A stretch of DNA of 64,000 nt, taken from positions 204,155,934-204,219,933 of the forward strand of contig CP136063.1 of NCBI GenBank assembly GCA_032622095.1, in the 5' to 3' direction. Position numbers and translations under genes: made by a program. Positions 36,201-51,200 of this stretch are shown here, piece after piece. Numbering within the stretch: position 1 is the stretch's first letter; each line of letters starts with the position of its first letter. The notes beneath the pieces were generated by a model that saw only the letters and a list, made by a program, of their open reading frames with translations, was not told the origin of the DNA and searched no databases. This stretch comes from Siphonodentalium dalli. Taxonomy: Eukaryota; Mollusca; Scaphopoda; Gadilida; Siphonodentaliidae.

Positions 36201-39200
36201 GGCGTTGTGACATTAGTATTAACCCTTTACCCAACAAAAGGGCCCTGTGCCAATGCATTCTCTTATATATGCGAGTCGACCATAGGTCGCCTCGCATATA
36301 TAAGAGAATGCATTGGCTTAACACATTAAAAATTATAAAATTGTTAAAGAATGTAAGAAAAAATGGTAAAAAGTGTTAAAGATTTTTTTTAGGCCAATGC
36401 ATTCTCTTATATATGCAAGGCGATCTATGTTCGACTCGCATATATAAGAGAATGCATTGGCACAGGGCATAACTGTAACCATCACAATGTGGTCAATGAG
36501 CCGGTTCCAATGATATCCATATTTGTATGGTTTTATTGAGACAGACCCAAGATAATTTAGGCTGTTGCAGCTTTATTTGCCCGGTTTTGGCCGGTTTGTT
36601 GGGTAAAGGGTTAAAGGCACGGATGGCCTTCGATATTTGTTATAATTTAGAAATAACAGTTTCCATAGTATGAAAATTTAATCAAGAATATAGTAATAGT
36701 ATAGTATAATGATAGTATGAATGTGATATTACCCACAGAACTCACTTTGTGTGAGCTGAGTGTTTGCTTATATACAGCATGTAAAGAGTGAGCGATAAGC
36801 AAAAGTGATTCACATTGACCCATTCAACACTGAGTGGAGAGGATTAGCGAGCGCTATACTGGCATGTTGTAAACAACTTTGTTGCAATTTTAACCAAGTT
36901 CCTTTAGTGTGGTCTCCCCAGTGTTGAGTGTTTTGCTTATCACATACTCTCTACGTACTGTACTGTAACATAACATGGCTTTTGTTTACTAACACAGCAT
37001 ACATGTAAACTTGAAAATAACATACTTTTTACGTGATATTTATGGTCGGTATAAGAACAAGATAATTTCAATATTCTTTCTGTTTATGGTGTTTTAACGG
37101 ATGTGGCTATTTTAAAGCAATACCCACCACAAAGGCCATCCTTATCTTTAATACCCAACAATAAACATCACAAATGGGCCATAACAATGGCGAAAATTAA
37201 CAAGCAGAACACGAATTTGAACTTTACCGGTATATTGTGCTAAATAAACCAACATACCAAATTTCATTCCATTCAGTTGAGACTCTCTAAAGTTATCATC
37301 CGGAAACCAAAAATGAATGGACCGACAGATGGACGGACATAATACATAATACATCCTGTTTTTATACGCCCGTTTGAAAAAACGGCCGTATTATAGTATT
37401 GGTCCGTCCGTCCGGGCGTCCGTTAACCTGGTTTCCGGATGATAACTTTAGTTAGAGTGAACCAAATTTAATAAAATTTGGTATGTGGGTTTATTAGCCG
37501 AAAAGTAAGTTCAAGTTCGAATTTGGGTTCCGCCCGCCAATTTTCACTGGAGTTATGCCCCTTAATTGACGTTTTTTTACTTAGAAATTCCTTGAAATTT
37601 GTTGTCCGGATGATAACTTTAGTATAGTTTATCGGAATGAATCCAAATTTGGTATATTACTTTCTCCCACCAAAACACAGGTCAAGTTCGAACTTGGGTT
37701 CTGTCCGACCATTTTTGGCAGAGTTATGCCCCTTTTTCGACTCAGAAAATTCAGTTTTTCTTATGTTTTTTGGTTTCCGGATGATAACTCGATTTTGGAA
37801 TGTTTATACGCAAAACCCGTTTTGTGGATTACATATATCGAAATACAGCTCAAGTCCGAATTTCGTTTTAATCCGATAATTTTTGCGAGAGTTATGGCCC
37901 CTTTTTTGACGTAATTTGACTTAGAAAATCCCTGAAATGATAACTTTAGTTAGAGTGAACCGATTTCAATCAAATTTGGTATGTGGGTTTATTAGGAGAA
38001 AAGACAGCTCAAGTTCGAATTTATGTTCCGTCCGCCAATTTTCACCGGAGATATGCCCCTTATTTGACATAATTCCGGATGATAATTTAGTTAGAGTGAA
38101 CCGATTTCAATCAAATTTGATATGTGGGTTTATTAGGAGAAAAGACAGCTCAAGTTCGAATTTGGGTTCCGTCCGCCAATTTTCCCCAGAGAGGGCATAT
38201 TTTGCACGCCCAGCATAGCTCTTGTTTTATAAACGGCCATATAAAAATTACCAATAATATAATTGCCCAGATGTGAAAATTATCTCAAGTGGGGCACATG
38301 ATGTTTTCAAGAAGAATAAAACAATTTCATGCAGCAGAATTTTATAGAAAAAAAGACAGAGAACTTTATTTTATCAAAGTGTATGACACACTCTTTCTAA
38401 TTACTTAAGACAGGAATCGGTTAAGAAGCTTGAATGTTCTCATCACATGGTCACTTGGTACTGATATATGCTTGTGGTTATTAATTTTTTTTTTTGTAGA
38501 GTGGTATTTGCTTTATGTGGAGGAAACATTGACACGACACAGCTTGGGCGTGTCATGGAGAGAGGTTTAGCTGCTGACGGCCGATTGGTTAGATTTGTTG
38601 TCACCGTCAGCGATCGACCAGGAGGAATGTCAGAACTGTGTCAGCTCATGGCTGATCATGGAGTCAGGTACATACTATACAGTAATGCTCTAAGTAATCG
38701 ACTCGTTAACCACAGCAGAATTATGGGTAACTTTTCAGGATTTAGTCGGAAATATGGCTTGTTGCCATTCATCGGAAAGCTCTCGGCGAGAGCTTTTCAA
38801 TGAATGGCAACAAGCCATATTTCCGACTAAATCCTGAAAAGTTACCCATAATTCTGCTGTGGTTAAGGAGTCGATTACTTAGAGCATTACTGTAGCTACT
38901 GAGCTCAACCCCATTACTTATGTACTCCATCATTACATTTACTATCTTAACCAGGATTTCCGCTAGGGGTAATTAGGGTAATGGTACAGTGAATCAGCCA
39001 AGTTCTGAATGTCTACTGACTACTGTAATAGAATTAGATAAAATAAAGGAATCATAATTGTGTTTTATCTTTAAACAATTTGATGGGGTAAGTAATGTAA
39101 AGGTGTTGTCATTTGGCACTGCATATACACATTGATAAAATATTGTATATTGTATAGGTACTGTGAATTTTGGTCACAGAAAATTTCATGTTATATTCAC

Positions 39201-42200
39201 AGGTAAAATAAGTGTACTGACAATTTTTTGTGACGCCACCATCAACAGTAAAAATTTTCAATTTATTTCTGTGTCTGACTTCACTACATTCATGCCACAT
39301 GTTATACCATGAATATTCCTGATTATCCTTCAGTGGCTAACATCTGGACCTCGTCTACATAATCATGAGTCAGAACAGTGTGTTATTTGAGAACGTAATT
39401 GCTAGGTAACCAGGCAGAATCAACCACATGGCTTTTAGTGATGTCCGTTTTGATATCTTTCAGAATAAGGCAATAATTGTTGATGTGTGTAGCCTTCAAA
39501 AGCATTCTTTTCTAGCAAAATAGTTCACTAGTGAGTAAATAAAATACCTTTATTTATTACTCCCTGTTGGTTTTATTGAGTGGCAGATACGCAGGTGGTA
39601 TAGGCATTAATCTGTGGATCGTGTAAGTGAATATGTCGGAGGGGAAATTTGGGCAAGTGGAAAGGGGCCCTAAAATGGACCCGCTGCCGCTATAGCTTAC
39701 ATCATTGCTCACATAGCCCATCATGACAGTTACTGTCTTTATATCATTGCTTATAGAAGTATGAAACATTTAGGAGCGTGACTATTGTCTGTGTTGGATT
39801 GACTTTCATTCAGTTGGAATGTCTCTGGTATATACTCGGTCACATCCCATAGCTCAGACCATCATTGACAGCTTCCTCCCCCACCTTCAGGTCTCCTGTC
39901 TTCATAGAGTTATCCCTCTTTTAATACACCAACAATTATAGAGTTATCCTTCATTTAGCACACCAACAGTCTGCTTAAACTATTTGAGTAGTGTAATTAT
40001 TTGCTCCCCAACCAATCTACATAAAACCTCAGATTTAAACAATATTGTACCCTTTTGGAATACACAACATCTGAACTATGAAAATTGTCTGGCTATATAG
40101 TTTGTTACCATATCAACACAATTACTTTTTTTTGAATTTACAGTATTAAAGACATGTTTCATGAAAGGGCATGGCTTAAGAGTGACATCTTCTCTGTACA
40201 GGTGAGTTTTAGTTTCATGTTTACAGTTGTACAATGTATGGCATTATGTTAACAGGATCACATCATAACTGATTCCCTGATTAGAGCAATTAGTTCTTTA
40301 TATATACGAATACTCATTGACGAGTAGTTATCCCATAGGAAATATTCTGATAATAAGTTCATCAAGATTGTTGAACTTATTATCTGGACTCCTTCTGCAC
40401 TTTTATTATCTGTCGTCCCTCCAAATTAATAATAGACTGTTCCAATGTATACTTTTATGACTGAATGGGAGAATCCATTTAGTTAAGAAAGGGCTAATAT
40501 AAGTGATGATCCGTGCGATAAAACAGGATCAAACATATATGTTCCACTACACCAAGATACTGAACATCTGTGGAATAGTGTTCCCAAAATAATAGAAAAC
40601 CTTGTTTTTCAAATGCAAAAGCTACCCCTTGAGTTGTGTGACGCTTGATTGCAAATTACAAGATAGAGTTCTCCCCCTCTATTAGTCAAAGATTTTAGGT
40701 ATAAAAAAGTACTGATCAAAAGAAACATTTCGACAACAAAACTTGTTTTTACTTTTTGTATCATAACTGACAAAGTAAAGTTTTATGGCCATGGGAGCTG
40801 TCAAATTTTAAACTTTTTTGATGAAAAACATGGCTGCTGGCAGCCATCTTGAATTTTATTCTTTTCATGACTAACTCCTTTGGCACACCCTACAGACAAC
40901 ATCCCTCGACCGATCATCACCACACTTCAAATTGATCTTCAGTGTGACCTATATAATTTCATGAAATTTGTATAAAAAAAAAACATAGCGCCATATTGGA
41001 TCTTAAATTTGAATCCATTGGCCCACCCTGCGGCCCACATTTATTGGAAAAATATTTTCAAAATTTACAGGCATGTTTTGTATCACCTCTAGATTGGAGA
41101 TATCAAATTTTTTTGAAAAACATGGCAGCCGGCAGCCGTTTTGGATTTTACACTTTGCATCAGCAGCCATCTTCGATTTCACACCCTGCAGCCCATATCT
41201 AATTAATGAATCATCTTCTTTTCCTGATGTAATTACACCAAACACATTAGGGCCAAATCACAAACGTATATAAGCGATTTATAGATTGTTTTTTAATTGG
41301 CACAAATGTGTTTATACTGTCTACACTTTGTAAAGTATAATCACCTCTCTGTAAAAGTATCAAACAAAAATTGCATTTTGAGCTGGAAATATATTGTTAA
41401 ATATTGAGAAATTTATAATAACATTGCCTTGACAAAATACCTACACTTATGTAGCAATACACGATTTCATGGTTTGTAGGAGGGCTGAAAAATAGATTTT
41501 AAGCATATAAGGGCTTTAACTGTCAGTTTGGCTTCTGTTATGTCTGGAAGTAATGGTTTGATGGATTAATTATTTTATAAAGGTACCATAGTATACAAAA
41601 TGGGATGATGATTGAATACGAAGTATATTTTTGGAATCTGATGTCGGCCAGCTCTGTATGGTACTCCACCGGAAAAGAGCTCGATTTCTCTCCCTTGAAA
41701 ACAGTCGTCCGCTCTTCCAAGACAAAATTTCAAAATTGATACGATAACTTATTTTTATTTTTTAATATATCTTACATATATCTAGGTTCTATCAGCTCAT
41801 AATGTGATTATAGACTGACATTTGCTCTGTCATTGTTAGCTTTGGGTCCGAAGACGGCCTATTTCGATAAAAAAATGGTTAAAATGAAGATTTTTTTAAG
41901 TCAGTCTAAGGGAGATAATTCAACTTTTGATGAGACATTTCCTGTCAAAATACAGAGATAATACTCTGGCCATTTCTGTATCTTGTAACAAAGCACTCAT
42001 GTGCTGTTTATCAATGACCATGGTGCGGCAGAATGTTGTAGTACAGTACCCCCCTCAAAATGGTGAAAATGGCCAGAAATCGTGTATTGCTACTAGGCTT
42101 GCCGCGATTTTGGGAATAATCGAACAATCGTCAGTGGTGCCAATTAGTTAAAATAACAATGCATATTATACAACAAAACAAGAATGCTGGCATACAGCGT

Positions 42201-45200
42201 ATTTGCAAAGAACTTATCTCAACTTAAGAGGCAATATTTTGCACCGTATTTACAGCACTAATCTAACCCAGAAACCCACCCACGCAAACATTTGTGACAA
42301 TGTAACTTTCAGTTGCTGCGTCTTTTGAGGTCAGGCCGACAGAGTAATCTAGTTCCGTCTTGGTTTCACGTCACGGCGGTTTTTCTTTTAATGTGCCGAC
42401 GAATGGTATACTCCGCGGCACGCGTGATAGCAGATGTTCAGTGGTCACGTGCTATTCCGCTTTTGAATTTTTCAATTGGTTATGGCAAATTTCTCAGTCA
42501 AAATGGGCATGTCATAATATGACAGTATTATGTCAGTTTTGTCAGATTACCCACAGTGGACCAGAGACGTTCAGTGACTGAGCGAGAGACGTTCAGTGAC
42601 TGAGCGTTCCATTTCTTTCATTCTAAACAACGTCACGGAGAATTACTATCTAGCAGTCGCTTTTCAGTTCCCTGCGATGAAGTTCCAATACAGGAAGCCT
42701 TGAGGAAGGACAACTCTAAAACCAAACAACGTAAGGATATCGTTGCATACCACGGAGTAGGCAATAACAATAAGTCTGACACCACGAGACACCAAAACTG
42801 TAGGGTTCATAAAAACTATGTAGATTGGAATTAACTGTCTTCCCTCTTCGGCTAATTGGTTTGTTCTCCTTGTTGTGGGAAATTAACAGATTTCCTCCTC
42901 TAAAGTCTGATACGAGGCTGAGCTGCTCTTTATTATGATATAAAACCATATTACCACCTCTAAAATTTGATGGGAGCTGACTCAGCTGAATATGCTCCAC
43001 GCTAGAGTATCAGTTGGCCCGAGTTGGGAAAACTTTTATGACTGATGTTTATCATATGATTCATATCTGTACGGGTTGTGAGGCCAACGTTTTGAAAATT
43101 GAAAGCTCGATAATATTCGGGCAAATTGAATGATAGTTCATGGGTAAATTGTGGCAAATTACAGTATATTTTTTTTCATTTCACAGTCATGAATAAAAAA
43201 TGTAATATATCATGCAAAAAAAAAAAATCTAACCTCCCAAGTCCCTCCACTGTTATGCATAAGACATCATAGTATTCATAGACATGATTGATTAGCGAAA
43301 CTCGTAATCTTGAATAAGAATATTGACAATCGAATGAATTGAGAGATTCCCGACTTTGAATTAAGGCACGATCCCGAACTTCAAATTCAATTAATGCACG
43401 ATCCCAAATTCACGAACAGTCTCACGAAGCACGTGGCCCGACGAGAGTTGGGAGTATTTTTCCGATTTTTTCGTTCATTTGTTTAATCAAAATGATTTCT
43501 GAATCTGCTTAGTGCTTACATAAAGTTCATAAACTACGAGTAATGATTTAGTTTTTATTGTTTAATAGAGGCATTTGAATTTCTATGGGAGCAAATTCTC
43601 AGAACTAATGCCCTTCATTTCCGACGTGCGGTGCCCGTAAAACGGGAGTTATACTTACCATCTTACACTTACCAGACACACCTCTTAATAGTCTCTTTTT
43701 TGGCATCTAGTTACTACAAATTAAATCTCTATTTGAGATTTAATTTCATGGGTAGAAAAATTGATTATTCGTCGATTATAGCCACTGATTAATCGATTTT
43801 GAAAATCCAAAATCGCGGCAGGCCTAATTGCTACCTTAAATGGGAAGGAAACCCTTGACTAATCAGGCCATTAATATATTTAGTATATCAACCATGGTAG
43901 ATTAAAACACCTCTCATCTCTCAGTTATGCTCAAACACAACGATATCATATTGCTTAATTCAAAACTCCCGCTAATTACGGCGCGTCCATATTTATAAGA
44001 TTGTGACGTCACGGCCTCACTTCGCGTTACTCATCCTTAGTACAGATATCTATTAAAGGTTATCGAACTAAAATCATTTTGGCGTGTTTGTTTGTTAACC
44101 ACGGCCCATTGAAGAATATACACACATGCACATGTATTATAAGCCACAATTATTTAAGTTATAATTTTGAACAAAGAGTTTACGGCCAGTTAATGGTCGC
44201 ATAAGATTTGAATGTGACAATCTTGGTGAAACTCAAATGACTTCTACATGTGCAAATATGACAAAAAAATAATCTTTTGCGAACTAAACTATAATTTATT
44301 AACAACAGACAATCGGGGGATTATATAGTGAACCATCCAAAGACATTATCGCTAATATCAGAAATAATTAAGCCATTTGAGTTCCATGAGTTTATAAATT
44401 AGAAGAAGATCGCAGTCCAGATATTCAGATATAAAACAGTTGCAACTTTGAATTTACTAGGTGCTTTGAAATTTTGTTTTTGCAATGCATTGGACGTTGG
44501 AAAGAGTTCCATAAATAATATGGCCATGCCCATGAGTCAGTGAAAAATGTAAAAAAATCACTGATTTTGGCTTCAAAAGGAAGCCGAATGAATTAACAAA
44601 AACAATTTGCAATAAGAAATAAAAAAATGGATCATCCTATTCCTATAGTACCTACATGTACAATTGAAAGGTAAAACATTTTGCAATTGAGTACTGTCTA
44701 TAAATGCGTGGCGATTCACAGAGTCTGAAGACTTTGACGGCTTCATTGACAGTGTAATGTGTGAGGAATCGGAGGATCCCCCCAACGATCACCGTGTATT
44801 GTTGAATTAGAGTTGCGAGTAGACAGCTAAAACAACATGTGTAATTTTAATGTGTCTTATTGTTACACATGGAACATGTTCTATTTTGTTTGTGTTATGA
44901 CAAAAAAAATTTAAACTAATCAACTACTTAATCAATAGAGTCTCTTTTTAGTCGAGTTTTTCAAAAACTCGACTTATGGTTTGGCGAGGGACGGTTGGCG
45001 GGCGGGCTGTGGGCGGGCGGGCGGGCGGACCTAAAGAATGCCTTATAACTTTGACATTTGTGAACGGATTCAAAAAATTTTGGTATGGCAGTTGTTCCCA
45101 ATGACTATTTACTGCCTGTAGAAAATGGGTCACGTCCGAACTTTTTTGCAACAGTTATCCATCTTAAACCCCTGTCACACTCAGGCCGGCGCTCTCACTG

Positions 45201-48200
45201 CGCTGCAAAAGTACCAACATATGAGTAACACGCAGGAGGAGCACCGAAACTGTCGAAAATTGTCAAACTCTTAAAACAAAGTATGCTCCTATTGCGTTCC
45301 TACTTTGTCAAGTTTCACGCTCTTAGTGCGTTCAAGTCCATGTCATTGTGATGCTAGTACGTTCTCAATAAGTTCGCAAAACGTTCTCTGGGCGGGCGCG
45401 GAGAGTATAGATAGCGCCTCCTGCGTTCTCCAGTCATAGTCAGTTTTTAGCTTGTGGGGAAAATACCCAACACTCCGCAATAGATTAGCTGTCCGATTAA
45501 ACTACTGTCACACTCCGCTGCGATCAGGTCGGCGCTTGCATTGCGCTGAAAAATAATCAAAGCGCCAAGCAAAGCGCAGTAAGGTATCCAATAACGTATT
45601 GGTGACGCAGTGGACACTGGCTAGGACGGGGGAGGGTCCCCGTGATCGCGCCAGAGCGCCGCGCATGCACAAAACAAGCGCAGAGGTTCAGCGTTCTGAC
45701 CAGGCGTAGTACCGTCGCCATGACAGCGCAAAGCGTACTAACAACGCAATGACAACGACTTGAACGCATGAGAGCGTTTACGACGTGGAGGAAACGCAGT
45801 GAGAGCGTGTGAGAGCGTGAGACTTGACAAAGCAGGAACGCAATGGGTCGTAAAAAGAGCGCGATGAAAGCGGGATAGGAGCATAGCTTGCCGCATTTAT
45901 GACTGGTGGGGAGTTTCTCGTTTCGCGTGCGGGCTGACATTATCAATGGGTGTTTTATTAGTTTTATTTATAGAATGGGAATTTTTGGGAATATTTAAAA
46001 GGTGCTTGTAGTTGGGAAAATTAAATTTCGTTTATTGTGTTAATCAACGTTGATTAATGTTGATTTTTGGTTTGTGATAAACTATATGTGTCTTACAAAT
46101 GACAGAAATTTCTGCAGCCCACTGGGGGTTGTGGTCGGAGACGGTCGAGTCGACCACCGGTTCGTTCATTAGGTGCTGGTTGTTATTGTTATTTAACGGA
46201 ATTCTGAGTTGGTCATTCGCAAAACCAATATATTTTATATTCTACAATTACATTCTAGGGTTTATAATATATGATCTTGAGCGCGTTACCATTTCTGACA
46301 TTGGTTCTTTTATTTTAACAGATTGAAAATTTCTGACAATTTTCCGCGCTTCCACTGTGCGTTACTCGTATTTTGATACTTTTTCAACTCAAAGCAAATG
46401 CCAGCTTGATCGCAGCGGAGCAGACCGCATTTCAAAGTGGGATCGTAGTGTAAACCTGCTGTAAACGCCGGAAGAACGCCATGTATAATGCTTGGGCGTA
46501 AAGCGAGCGCCAGAGTCGCAGTGGCAGCACAATGTGGACGTTCTATGAGCGGGAACCAGTCCATAACACCCCATGACAGCGCAGAAAGAGCGCAATAAGT
46601 TTTTGACAGAGCCTCATTGAGCGTATTAAGGACGGGAAAGGCACGTAGGGATAATTTGATTAAGCTTACTGTAGTCGCAAAAGACAAGATTAATTTCTTG
46701 CTGCGACCACGAGAAGCTAATATGCGCTCTTGCTATGTACACATAACGCTCACGTCGCTCGATTGGCGCTTTGTTTTGCGCTGTCATGGCGACTACTACG
46801 TCCTGGTCAGAACGCCGAGCCTCTGCGCTTGTTTTGTGCATGCATAAAACAAGCGCGGCGCTCTGGCACCTATGGGCGACCATGAAGATCCTCGGCCGTT
46901 GTAGCTAGTGTCCACTGTGTCACCAATCGGTTCTTGGATACCTTAGTGCGTTTAGGTGGGCGCTTTGATACTTTTGCAGCGCAATGAGAGCGCCGGCCTG
47001 AGTGTGACAGGGGCTTTAGATGGTTATTAGTTAAGTTTTTCACCGATAGCGCGATAACTCACGCAAATATTAACCAATTTCAACAATATTTGGTATATGA
47101 GACTCTTGCAACAATATCTCGGACGAGTTCGAAAACCAGGTTTGTCCTAATTTTTTTTCCGGAGTTATGGATCTTAGTTTGTCTATTTTTAAGCAATTTT
47201 ATCACCGTTAGCACGATAACTCGATGAAATATTAACCAATTTCAACAATATTTGGTATATGAGTCTCCTGGAACAATATCTCGCACGAGTTCGAAAACCA
47301 AGTTTGTCCAAATTTTTTTCGCGGAATTATGGGTCTTAGTTTGTCTATTTTTAGCAATTTTATCACTGTTAGCGCGAAAACTCGATGATATATTAACCGA
47401 TTTCAACAATATTTGGTATATGAGTCTCCTGCAACAAATCTCGGACGAGTTCGAAAACCAGGTTTATCTGAATTTTTTTCGCGGAGTTATGGGTCTTAGT
47501 TTGTCTATTTTTAGCAATTTTATCACCGTTAGCGCGATAACTCGATAAAATATTAACTGATTTCAACAATATTTGGTATATGAGTCTCCTGCAACAATAT
47601 CTCGGACGAGTTCGAAAACCAGGTTTGTCCGAGTTGTTTTCGCGGAGTTATGGGTCTTAGTTTGTCTATTTTTAGCAATGTTATCACCATTAGCGCGATA
47701 ACTCGATGAAATATTAACCGATCTCAACAATATTTGGTGTATGAGTGTCCTGCAACAATATCTCGGACGAGTTCGAAAACCAGGTTTGTCAAAAAAAAAT
47801 TCGCGGAGTTATGGGTCTTAGTTTGTCTATTTTTAGCAATTTGATCACTGTTAGCACGTTAACTCGATGAAATATTAACCGATTTAAACAATATTTGGTA
47901 TATGAGTCTATTGCAACAATATCTTGGACGAGTTCGAAAACCTGGTTTGTCCGAATTTTTTTCCCGGAGTTATGGGTCTTAGTTTGTCTATTTTAATCAC
48001 AACTTTATCACCGTTAGTGCGATAACTCAATGAATATTAACGGATTCAATTGATATTTGGTATATAGGTCTATTGCAATAATATACCACCGTCCAACTTT
48101 TTTTCCCGGGGGTTGTGCACCTTATTGGCAGAAGTTTGGTTCGACTGCCAAAAAACTCGACAAAAGCATCTTAGATGCGTACCCCTTGTTGAGATTAAAA

Positions 48201-51200
48201 ATACTGATAAGATCATAGGAAAAGGGATATTATATGTGGTTCCAGCAAATGTTATGTATTTTATGATTTTATTATTTTATCACAAATTAAATTCTCTGTG
48301 ACTGAGACTGAAAGTCTTGGACCATCATCAAAGTTCAAACCAGCTCTTTTCTCAAACAATTTTGCAGGAAACTTATCTCCCTTCTCGTTGTAGTCAGGGT
48401 TTTATAAAAGGCCTCTAACAACTCCCAAAATTACCCCAATGGTGCACAGAATAAAATTGGCATTGTGATTGCATACGTGCCTAAAGTAATGATGAATAGA
48501 AAAATAGTTGACAAACTAGATTGAGTGAGAAAAAAGTATATAAATGGTATTTTAAGAGAGCATTTGAGATAACATATGGTTAAGATTGAAAATGATAGGC
48601 CCTAATTTGAGATGTCAGACACCAATCTGTTGGTTCCTGACATTTTGACGGATGCCAAATTTAGATTTATTTACAAGCTTGTTCATGACATTACACTGAT
48701 GAGACAGTTAGTTTTAATCATACGCTGCCTGTTAAGGTCAGCGCTGGAATCAAAGCAGAATGACAGACTGAATTTAATTTAAGCTCTATAGTTATATCAG
48801 GAATGTAGGATTACACACCAGACAGTTAGACTTAATCATAAGCTGGCTGTTAAGGTCAGCGCTGGAATCAAAGCAACATTGACATAATGAATTATTTTAA
48901 GCTGTATAGTTATATCACTAATCAGGATTACATCTCTATAAAACGTATCAAACAAAAATTGCATTTTGAGCTGGAAATATATCGTTAAATGTTGGGAACT
49001 TCTTAACAAAATACCCACATTCAACATTCACTTCCTCCATAATATAATGTTACAATTTAAACATATTAGCTTTTTGGAAACCATTTGCAAATACAAAAAC
49101 AAAAACAAATTATGTTCTTGGAAGTGTTTTAGAAGAGAGTCCATATCAGGGTTCGCGCTGCCACTTGCCAAATTTTCCAGCGAGTTAAGACAATAGGTTA
49201 CTCAGTCGAATGTGAAAGGTTGACATGTTGGGCGTCTAAGGCGAAACGTTGGGGAAGAGAGAGATCGCCCGCGGCTTTACTGAACACTGACACGAGTGAT
49301 GAATTAATCGGGGGTTCTCTTTGTTGTGAACTAAGATGCAGGATGAAATAATATGTATGCTATGATTGCTGTGATTACAGATACTTCAAGTTTGATAACT
49401 GTCCTATCAACGTTAAATGTAATTTCTGGTGTTGCTTAGATATTTATTGTTACTTTAACTAGCTTAATTCACAAGCTAATTTTACCTCTGTGTGTGGTTA
49501 GGTTTTACATTATATAACAACAATAAAAAAAATGAGGATTTCCTTCAATTTCCCCAATTATAATATACCCTCTGACAATTGGATTTGAAATTTGGCAAAA
49601 AATTTGGCAAAAAAAAAAAAAATTCATTTGGCAAAACTTTTGGCAAGAGAAAATTTGGGTCCAGTGCCAACCATGGTCCCTATCTTTAGAGTGATATGAT
49701 GCCCATACTGGAACTGATTTATCATCGATTCTTTCCTGAAAATTATACCATTAACCTCTTCACAGCTAATGAGGTTATGATGTCGTGTGCTGGGCCGTTG
49801 ACATTATGGCCATTTTCCAGTGGAAATATAAGATATGGATATAAGAGAATACATTGGCCTAACAATACTTACCTTGACCTTAGTACCCTGTGAAGTTTCG
49901 AAGATTTGATTCAGTGTCGTCATCGGCGATCAGATCCGGGATCGATACCGAATCGGAAAACCGAATCGGCTTTCCGATTCTTATATTTTCAAATCGGCCT
50001 ATTCTTTCCCGTTTATGGGGACAACAACTAAATTGATGGGGGAATTGCCGAATTGTACTGTGTTTTCATGTCTGGATGTCTCACTGGCACTGCATATGAT
50101 GGAATTTAGAGTTTAGGCTAGACTAAATGGCAGTCTGTCGCACTTTCTCGGATGTCAGTAAATGCAGCCCTTGAAATTAGGAAAAATGTCACACATGTTA
50201 GATTCCAAATGTTGCCATGGCGACATTGCTCATTGCCATGGCCAATTTTGAGGTACAAGTAACACTTGTGGTTCTTGGAAAATGTTGATTGTAAGTAACT
50301 ATAATCACGATATACAGATCAAAAGTCAAGACCTTGCCCATTAAGTGTGCTTTGTGTCATACATGTAACTATACTAGTTGCATACTGATACATTTTACCC
50401 CCCCCCCCCCCCCCCCCCCACGCTGATAATATTCAATGATCCACCTACTGTAACATGTTATGATGGTCCCTCACATAAATGCATTCCGATCAGCAAGCAA
50501 TTATGCTATAGGTAATGCCATCTTTTATTATATTCAGGGATACAACGTACATAATTATTACATAGAGTTACCTCCGTCAAACGGAATGCATTATTACAAG
50601 TAGACATCCAGGTACTGATGGGGTGGGGCTTGCACATCAATATACAGCATACATTAGTCCTGAGATATTTGGAATATAGTCATCTAGCCGTCATTGGTGA
50701 CTACCACATTAATAAGTACTATTATGTATATATGTAGAGTAGTCGAGTAGTCTTAAGTAGTAATTATTCATTTTATATTCGGTGTCGAGGCATGTGCTTA
50801 CTGCTTAGATGATGCACATGTCACGTATTATGCTATAAAGTGATATCTAGTTTTGATTTTCGTTCAAACATAAAGTTGAGAACGATGCCAGTCACCAAAC
50901 ATTTGGCTGTGAACTCTGTCTTGGTTCTTTGTTTCATATTCTAAAACATATCAGCTTTTATGACAAATAAGTGAAGAATAATTAGAATGATATCCAATGG
51001 TCAGCTAGGATTTTGCTTTGTCCAGTACTTGTCCCGATTCGATTTGCGATTCGATGTCGACATCGGACACCCGATTTTATTCGAGATTCGATTCGGTATC
51101 CGAATTTCCGATTCGCAGGGCCCTACTTGACCTTGTAAGCCAGTGCATTCTCTTATATATGCGAGTTTCCGATAGGGAGCCTCCCAAATATAAGAGAATA

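Noticed and set aside
45557-46687. Cys/Arg-rich frames 45557-45946 and 46310-46687 as genes
   Set aside because: They lie within the GC-rich long-arm element, overlap its inverted repeats and encode no recognisable domain.
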